From Thermoanaerobacterium thermosulfurigenes (GTDB taxonomy: Bacteria; Bacillota; Thermoanaerobacteria; Thermoanaerobacterales; Thermoanaerobacteraceae): a stretch of 64,000 nucleotides of DNA. Position 1 is the first letter of the stretch; each line of letters starts with the position of its first letter. Of the stretch, positions 60,269 to 64,000 are shown one piece after another. Both the position numbers and the translations under genes were made by a program. The DNA lies in NCBI RefSeq assembly GCF_051201035.1, contig NZ_JBPODR010000002.1:61634-125633 (forward strand), in the 5' to 3' direction. The notes beneath the pieces are model-generated. The model made no database searches, was not told where the DNA came from, and worked only from the letters and a program-made list of their open reading frames with translations.

Positions 60269-62059
60269 CTATTTCTTGTATATAGCGTCAAACGGACATT
60301 TATCCATACATGTTCCACATTTTATGCATTTATCTTGATCTATTACATGAGGCTGCTTAACTTTTCCAGATATAGCGTTTGTAGGACAATTCTTAGCGCA
60401 TATACCGCACCCTTTACATTTATCTGGATCGATTCTAAATTTCAAAAGCGCTTGGCAAACACCTGCAGGGCATCTCTTCTCCTTTATGTGTGCCTCATAT
60501 TCATCTCTAAAATACTTTATGGTAGAAAGAACAGGGTTAGGAGCTGTTTGACCTAATCCGCACAAAGCAGATGCCTTTATGGAATTAGCAAGGGCTTCCA
60601 GTTTCTCGATATCTCCTTCTTCGCCTTTCCCTGATGTTATCTTATTAAGCAATTCCAACATTCTTTTTGTACCTATGCGGCATGGTGAACATTTGCCACA
60701 TGACTCATCGACAGTAAATTCCAAGAAGAATTTTGCAATATCAACCATACAGTTGTCTTCGTCCATTACGATAAGTCCACCCGAACCCATCATAGAACCA
60801 ATATTAAGAAGCGAATCATAGTCAATAGGTGTATCTAAATGTTCTGCAGGAATACATCCACCAGATGGCCCACCTGTCTGAGCTGCTTTAAATTTCTTGC
60901 CATTCGGTATTCCTCCACCTATTTCAAATATGATCTCTCTTAGCGTTGTACCCATAGGCACTTCTACAAGACCAGTATTGTTGATCTTTCCACCAAGAGC
61001 AAATACCTTTGTACCTTTAGACTTTTCAGTACCTATACTTGCAAACCATTCTGCCCCGTTTAATATGATTGCAGGAATATTTGCATAAGTTTCAACGTTA
61101 TTTATGATAGTTGGCTTTTCCCATACTCCTTTTACAGCAGGGAATGGAGGTCTTGGCCTTGGCTCACCGCGTTTTCCCATGACAGAATTTAAAAGTGCAG
61201 TCTCTTCACCGCAGACAAAAGCACCTGCTCCAAGCCTTATCTCTATATCAAAGTCAAACCCAGTATTGAAAATATTTTTACCTAAAAGTCCGTACTCTCT
61301 TGCTTGATCTATAGCAATTTGAAGCCTTTTTACCGCAAGAGGATATTCAGCCCTTACATAAATATAACCATGGTTAGCACCAATTGCATATCCTGCTATA
61401 GCCATAGCTTCCAAAACGCTGTGAGGATCTCCCTCTAATACGCTTCTGTCCATGAAGGCACCAGGATCACCTTCATCAGCATTACAAACGACGTACTTAG
61501 GCGTCTCTTTTTGGTTGTAAGCAAATTCCCACTTTATACCTGTAGGGAAGCCACCACCACCTCTACCTCTTAAGCCTGATTTTTTAATTTCCGCTATAAC
61601 TTGCTCTGGAGTCATCTCAGTCAACACTTTTGCCAATGCTTTATAGCCATCAAATGCAATTGCTTCTTTTATATCCTCTGGGTTTATAAGACCACAGTTT
61701 CTTAAAGCAACTCTCTGCTGTTTCTTGAAAAATGTTGTTTCCTCTAAAGGTTTGATTCCTTCCTCTGTGACGCTTTCTCCGTAAAGATACTTTTTAACAA
61801 CTCTTCCTTTTAAAAGGTGTTCTTCCACAATTTCTGGAACATATTCTTCTTTGACACGGCTGTAAAATACGCCTTCAGGATACACTACAACAACTGGGCC
61901 CAACTCGCACAGTCCAAAACATCCAGTTCTTACAACCTGAACCTCTTTATCTAAACCTTTATTTGCAATCTCTTCTTCAAAGCATTTTGCTACTCTATCT
62001 GAATTTGACGATGTACAACCAGTACCACCACAAACCATAACATGTGATCTATATAACAT
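60269..62059 (-). CDS. hydB: Hydrogenase NADH-binding subunit (NuoF-like)
   Basis: Flavoprotein that exchanges electrons with NAD(H) in the trimeric hydrogenase. It has 596 residues: N-terminal [2Fe-2S] thioredoxin-like domain (VCGGTGCTSSNSD, CFGLCELGP), FMN/NADH site GLRGRGGGGFPTGIKWEF, SLBB part, [4Fe-4S] motif ESCGKCSPCRIGT and a C-terminal 2[4Fe-4S] ferredoxin domain (CKGCGICAKNCP, CIKCGTCMDKCP). AAAGGAGGGCTGTAG precedes the ATG. It ends 20 bp before hydA. Confidence 0.95.
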   Translation of the reverse strand: MLYRSHVMVCGGTGCTSSNSDRVAKCFEEEIANKGLDKEVQVVRTGCFGLCELGPVVVVYPEGVFYSRVKEEYVPEIVEEHLLKGRVVKKYLYGESVTEEGIKPLEETTFFKKQQRVALRNCGLINPEDIKEAIAFDGYKALAKVLTEMTPEQVIAEIKKSGLRGRGGGGFPTGIKWEFAYNQKETPKYVVCNADEGDPGAFMDRSVLEGDPHSVLEAMAIAGYAIGANHGYIYVRAEYPLAVKRLQIAIDQAREYGLLGKNIFNTGFDFDIEIRLGAGAFVCGEETALLNSVMGKRGEPRPRPPFPAVKGVWEKPTIINNVETYANIPAIILNGAEWFASIGTEKSKGTKVFALGGKINNTGLVEVPMGTTLREIIFEIGGGIPNGKKFKAAQTGGPSGGCIPAEHLDTPIDYDSLLNIGSMMGSGGLIVMDEDNCMVDIAKFFLEFTVDESCGKCSPCRIGTKRMLELLNKITSGKGEEGDIEKLEALANSIKASALCGLGQTAPNPVLSTIKYFRDEYEAHIKEKRCPAGVCQALLKFRIDPDKCKGCGICAKNCPTNAISGKVKQPHVIDQDKCIKCGTCMDKCPFDAIYKK

Positions 62060-62072
62060 CTACAGCCCTCCT

Positions 62073-62438
62073 TTATTCAATACTACTAATAGTCCATTCT
62101 TTAATTGGATGTCCATTAACGACGTGTTCAGCAACTATCTGTCTTGCCTTGTTTTCATCAACTTTTATATACGTAACTTTTTCTTGTCCTGGAACATAAA
62201 CATCCACCATAGGTTCATATTTGCACATGCCAATACAGCCAGTCTCAGCAACAACCACATCCGTAATATTTCTTTTGCCAAGCTCATCCAATATAGCCAT
62301 CATAACAGGCCTTGCACCAGCAGCTATACCGCATGTAGCCATGCCAACAGTGATCCTTATGCCATTTCTATCTTTGCGAAGATTTACCTTTTCCAATGTC
62401 TCTTTTCTTATCTTTTCCAATTCCTCAATAGATTTCAT
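62073..62438 (-). CDS. [2Fe-2S] thioredoxin-like ferredoxin in the hydrogenase operon
   Basis: 121 residues from the ATG at 62438 (GGAGGTGTAAAT). A thioredoxin-like [2Fe-2S] domain with VGMATCGIAAGARPVM and ETGCIGMCKYEPMVDVY supplies four Cys. It resembles the N-terminal domain of NuoF-type subunits as a free protein. Similar genes occur in other bifurcating-hydrogenase operons (for instance HydD-like); its role is unproven. Confidence 0.85.
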   Translation of the reverse strand: MKSIEELEKIRKETLEKVNLRKDRNGIRITVGMATCGIAAGARPVMMAILDELGKRNITDVVVAETGCIGMCKYEPMVDVYVPGQEKVTYIKVDENKARQIVAEHVVNGHPIKEWTISSIE

Positions 62439-62440
62439 AT

Positions 62441-62986
62441 TTACACCTCCATGACACAATTTATGTTTTCTTCAAGGTACTCAATTAACCACTGCAATAC
62501 AGAAGGCTCTGTAATCTTTACGCCGTTTAGCAATTTTTTAATATCAAAAGTATTAAACGAAAATTTTCTACCATCTGATATAATTTCAAACAATATGTCA
62601 GCATCACTATCAGAGACTATAAGCGAAACTATAGTAGAAGGCATATCGCCAATTGGAATCAAATCAATACTTGAAAGCTTAAAAGTCCCTTCCACACAAG
62701 TGCCAACGCCCTTTTGAGACCTTATTTTTACATCTCCACCACATTGTACAGCAAGTTCTCTAAAAAAAGGCAGACCTAAACCAACTTTTCGCTCTTTCCT
62801 TGTTGTTGTAAATGGATCAAAAGCTTTCTCTAAAAGTTCCTCGTCCATTCCACATCCGTCGTCTTCAATGCTTAAACGCATAAAGTCTTTTTTATGATCA
62901 ATTTCTAATTTAATTGATATATTTTTTGCACCAGCTTTTATGCTATTTTGAGCAATATCTAAGATGTAAAGCGATAACTCCTTCAT
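62441..62986 (-). CDS. Stand-alone histidine-kinase-like ATPase (HATPase_c) in the hydrogenase operon
   Basis: 181 residues. The GHKL ATP site is intact: N-box ILDIAQNSIKAGAKNI, G1 DDGCGMDEELLEKAFDPF and G2 VGLGLPFFREL. There is no dimerisation/phospho-His domain, sensor or receiver; the last 70 residues are of unknown type. It starts 2 bp after the hydC remnant and ends 2 bp before the [2Fe-2S] gene start, so it is tightly co-translated. It could act as an anti-sigma-like or protein kinase regulator of hydrogenase; this is inference. Confidence 0.8.
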   Translation of the reverse strand: MKELSLYILDIAQNSIKAGAKNISIKLEIDHKKDFMRLSIEDDGCGMDEELLEKAFDPFTTTRKERKVGLGLPFFRELAVQCGGDVKIRSQKGVGTCVEGTFKLSSIDLIPIGDMPSTIVSLIVSDSDADILFEIISDGRKFSFNTFDIKKLLNGVKITEPSVLQWLIEYLEENINCVMEV

Positions 62987-62988
62987 AT

Positions 62989-63191
62989 CTAATCAAATTT
63001 CTTCAATATATCTTCAACATCATCAGGTGTCAATCTGCCAAAAACTTCTCCGTTTATCATCATTACAGGCGCAAGACCGCAAGCACCTAAGCAACGAGTT
63101 GCTTCAAGGGAAAACTTGCCATCACCTGTGACATCACCTACGCTTATGCCAAGCTTCTCTTTCAATTTGTCAAGAACCATCGCAGAACCTC
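62989..63191 (-). pseudogene. hydC: hydC (NuoE-like hydrogenase subunit), 3' remnant cut by an IS
   Basis: The frame encodes the C-terminal part of the [2Fe-2S] NuoE-like subunit: GSAMVLDKLKEKLGISVGD then FSLEATRCLGACGLAPVMMINGEVFGRLTPDDVEDILKKF. The last two cluster Cys are kept. The N-terminal half, including the first two Cys and the usual CxGTACxVRG block, is missing: homology stops at codons for G-S-A and a TGA sits directly upstream. A transposase lies just beyond. An ATG at 63180 has GAGG 7 nt upstream by chance, so a 63-residue fragment could still be made. Confidence 0.8.
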
Positions 63192-64000
63192 AGAGATTTC
63201 GCATCAAAATTCCAGCAAAAAATTTATCTTTACAAGAATTTTTATATTTTACATCTAGTTGAATATATGGTAATAGTAAATCCATTTAGATGCTAAAAAA
63301 GTTGCACTTTCCCCTTACCCCATGAATTTTAATAATGAATTTCCAGTTTTGTTTCAAATTATGTCTTCACAAACAGTGGATTACTCCATCCAGTTTCTAT
63401 GATAAATATCTCATCTTTTATATCTTCAATAATATCTATTTGAAGCATATGCTTTTCCCTAAAATTTCTTATACACCTGAAGAAATATAATTGCATCAAA
63501 TTAAATGCTATTATTATAAACATTAACACAGTTTCTACACCCTCAGGACTGTGCATAAAACAGTGATTTAAGTGCCATTCTGTTTTTAGTTGATGAAAAG
63601 CATTGTTTTCAATTTCCCATCTTTTATGTATTATTTTCCATAGAGTTTCTACTGAAGTAACTTTAGAGGTAGTTATTATCCATGATTCTTTTGTTTCTAC
63701 TTTGCTTGAGCTATGTATCTCCTCTATAAATTTTATAAACCTTACTTCTATGTCGGAATTAGGCATTTGAAAATTGTCTTCGTCCCAGGCCTTTATTTTA
63801 ATATAATTGTTACTTTTTTTCTTAACAGTCCATTCTTTATCTGCTTCTCGACACTTGAATAAACCAAGTGCATCCTTAACTATATTAAGTCTTTCATCTT
63901 TAACCCTTACTACTGCATCCATCCCTATTGATAATACTTCTTTAATCCAAGTAGATTTGCAATATAATGCATCAGCTACTATAATGTCTGCAAAATGATG
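63192..64000 (-). mobile_element. Insertion sequence (IS4-like), partial, inserted in hydC
   Basis: From the break in hydC homology (about 63185-63195) to the window end. It comprises about 165 bp of AT-rich non-coding DNA followed by a DDE transposase on the minus strand. Nothing else is seen in 63192-63358. The exact terminal inverted repeat cannot be set because the other end is outside the window. Confidence 0.75.
63359..64000 (-). CDS. DDE transposase (IS4-like), C-terminal part
   Basis: The frame is open to the window edge, so the gene starts beyond 64000; 213 codons are visible. HHFADIIVADALYCKSTW contains a catalytic Asp, and HKRWEIENNAFHQLKTEW contains the catalytic Glu in the RWxIEN context of IS4-type enzymes. 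A hydrophobic C-terminal helix and a short tail ending NPLFVKT follow. An ATG at 63922 is internal and not the start. Confidence 0.85.
   Translation of the reverse strand, partial: HHFADIIVADALYCKSTWIKEVLSIGMDAVVRVKDERLNIVKDALGLFKCREADKEWTVKKKSNNYIKIKAWDEDNFQMPNSDIEVRFIKFIEEIHSSSKVETKESWIITTSKVTSVETLWKIIHKRWEIENNAFHQLKTEWHLNHCFMHSPEGVETVLMFIIIAFNLMQLYFFRCIRNFREKHMLQIDIIEDIKDEIFIIETGWSNPLFVKT

Noticed and set aside
62989..63180. Stand-alone 63-residue ferredoxin-like protein
   Set aside because: It matches only the C-terminal part of NuoE/HydC and lacks two of the four cluster Cys, so I call it a remnant.
63359..63922. Complete 187-residue protein starting at 63922
   Set aside because: The frame stays open to the window end and the upstream part carries a catalytic Asp motif, so this ATG is internal to a transposase.
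1..64000. CRISPR array, restriction-modification or toxin-antitoxin system
   Set aside because: I looked for regularly spaced repeats and for typical defence or toxin domains on both strands and saw none; repeats present are isolated hairpins.

Overview
The window is AT-rich chromosomal DNA from a thermophilic, spore-forming, saccharolytic clostridium. It is most likely Thermoanaerobacterium or a close relative in Thermoanaerobacterales. The genus call is an inference. It rests on an AdhA-type iron alcohol dehydrogenase almost identical to the Thermoanaerobacter protein as I remember it, on the NfnAB transhydrogenase, on a trimeric [FeFe] hydrogenase cluster, and on the sporulation gene set (gpr, spoIIP, cwlD, dacF, spoIVFA/B, Spo0E-like, Spo0B-like). 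Most of the window is core genome in conserved Firmicute order, mainly on the minus strand.

Layout. 1-5.2 kb: stress and translation operon lepA-hemW-hrcA-grpE-dnaK with a perfect CIRCE operator. 5.3-8.9 kb: an uncharacterised envelope operon of a membrane protein with a degenerate alkaline-phosphatase fold, a GT4 glycosyltransferase and a small membrane protein. 8.9-12.2 kb: cwlD, gpr, spoIIP and a YvlD-like membrane protein. 12.3-17.4 kb: rpsT, holA, comEC, an MBL hydrolase and a HAD phosphatase. 17.4-20.2 kb: an ECF S-component divergent from a MarR/ABC-2 exporter operon. 20.2-23.5 kb: a Ca2+/Mn2+-type P-ATPase behind a yybP-ykoY riboswitch, then a Spo0E-like gene and a small unknown gene. 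23.6-26.3 kb: alaX, ilvE, a 2[4Fe-4S] ferredoxin and tRNA-Gln/tRNA-Glu. 26.4-30.1 kb: nfnAB and adhA, the NADPH/ferredoxin branch of ethanol formation. 30.3-38.5 kb: gltX, pgpA, msrA, comEA, dacF, a DUF362 ferredoxin protein and a YheO-type regulator. 38.6-42.9 kb: rsfS, yqeK, nadD, obgE, a truncated Spo0B-like gene, rpmA, prp and rplU with an L21 leader. 42.9-58.4 kb: rng, two radical-SAM-associated genes, spoIVFB/A, mgsA, rodA, minEDC, mrdA, mreDCB, radC, maf and a DUF4321 gene. 58.5-63.2 kb: hydrogenase genes hydA, hydB, a [2Fe-2S] protein, a stand-alone HATPase and a hydC remnant. 63.2-64 kb: an insertion sequence running off the end.

The most notable observations are these. (1) An IS4-like element appears to have cut hydC, the NuoE-like hydrogenase subunit, leaving only its C-terminal part here. 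(2) Two sporulation genes, spoIIP and spoIVFA, have their Shine-Dalgarno sequences fully inside perfect or near-perfect hairpins, which suggests that readthrough transcripts are silenced. (3) The P-type ATPase leader overlaps aptamer and terminator as a manganese ON switch would. (4) A Rex-like redox operator lies just downstream of the adhA -10 element. (5) A 76-residue Spo0B-like dimerisation domain sits exactly in the rpmA-spo0B-obg position.

Start codons were chosen by Shine-Dalgarno spacing. Many genes here use TTG or GTG, with the ribosome site buried in the end of the preceding gene. I saw no CRISPR array, prophage, toxin-antitoxin or defence locus.
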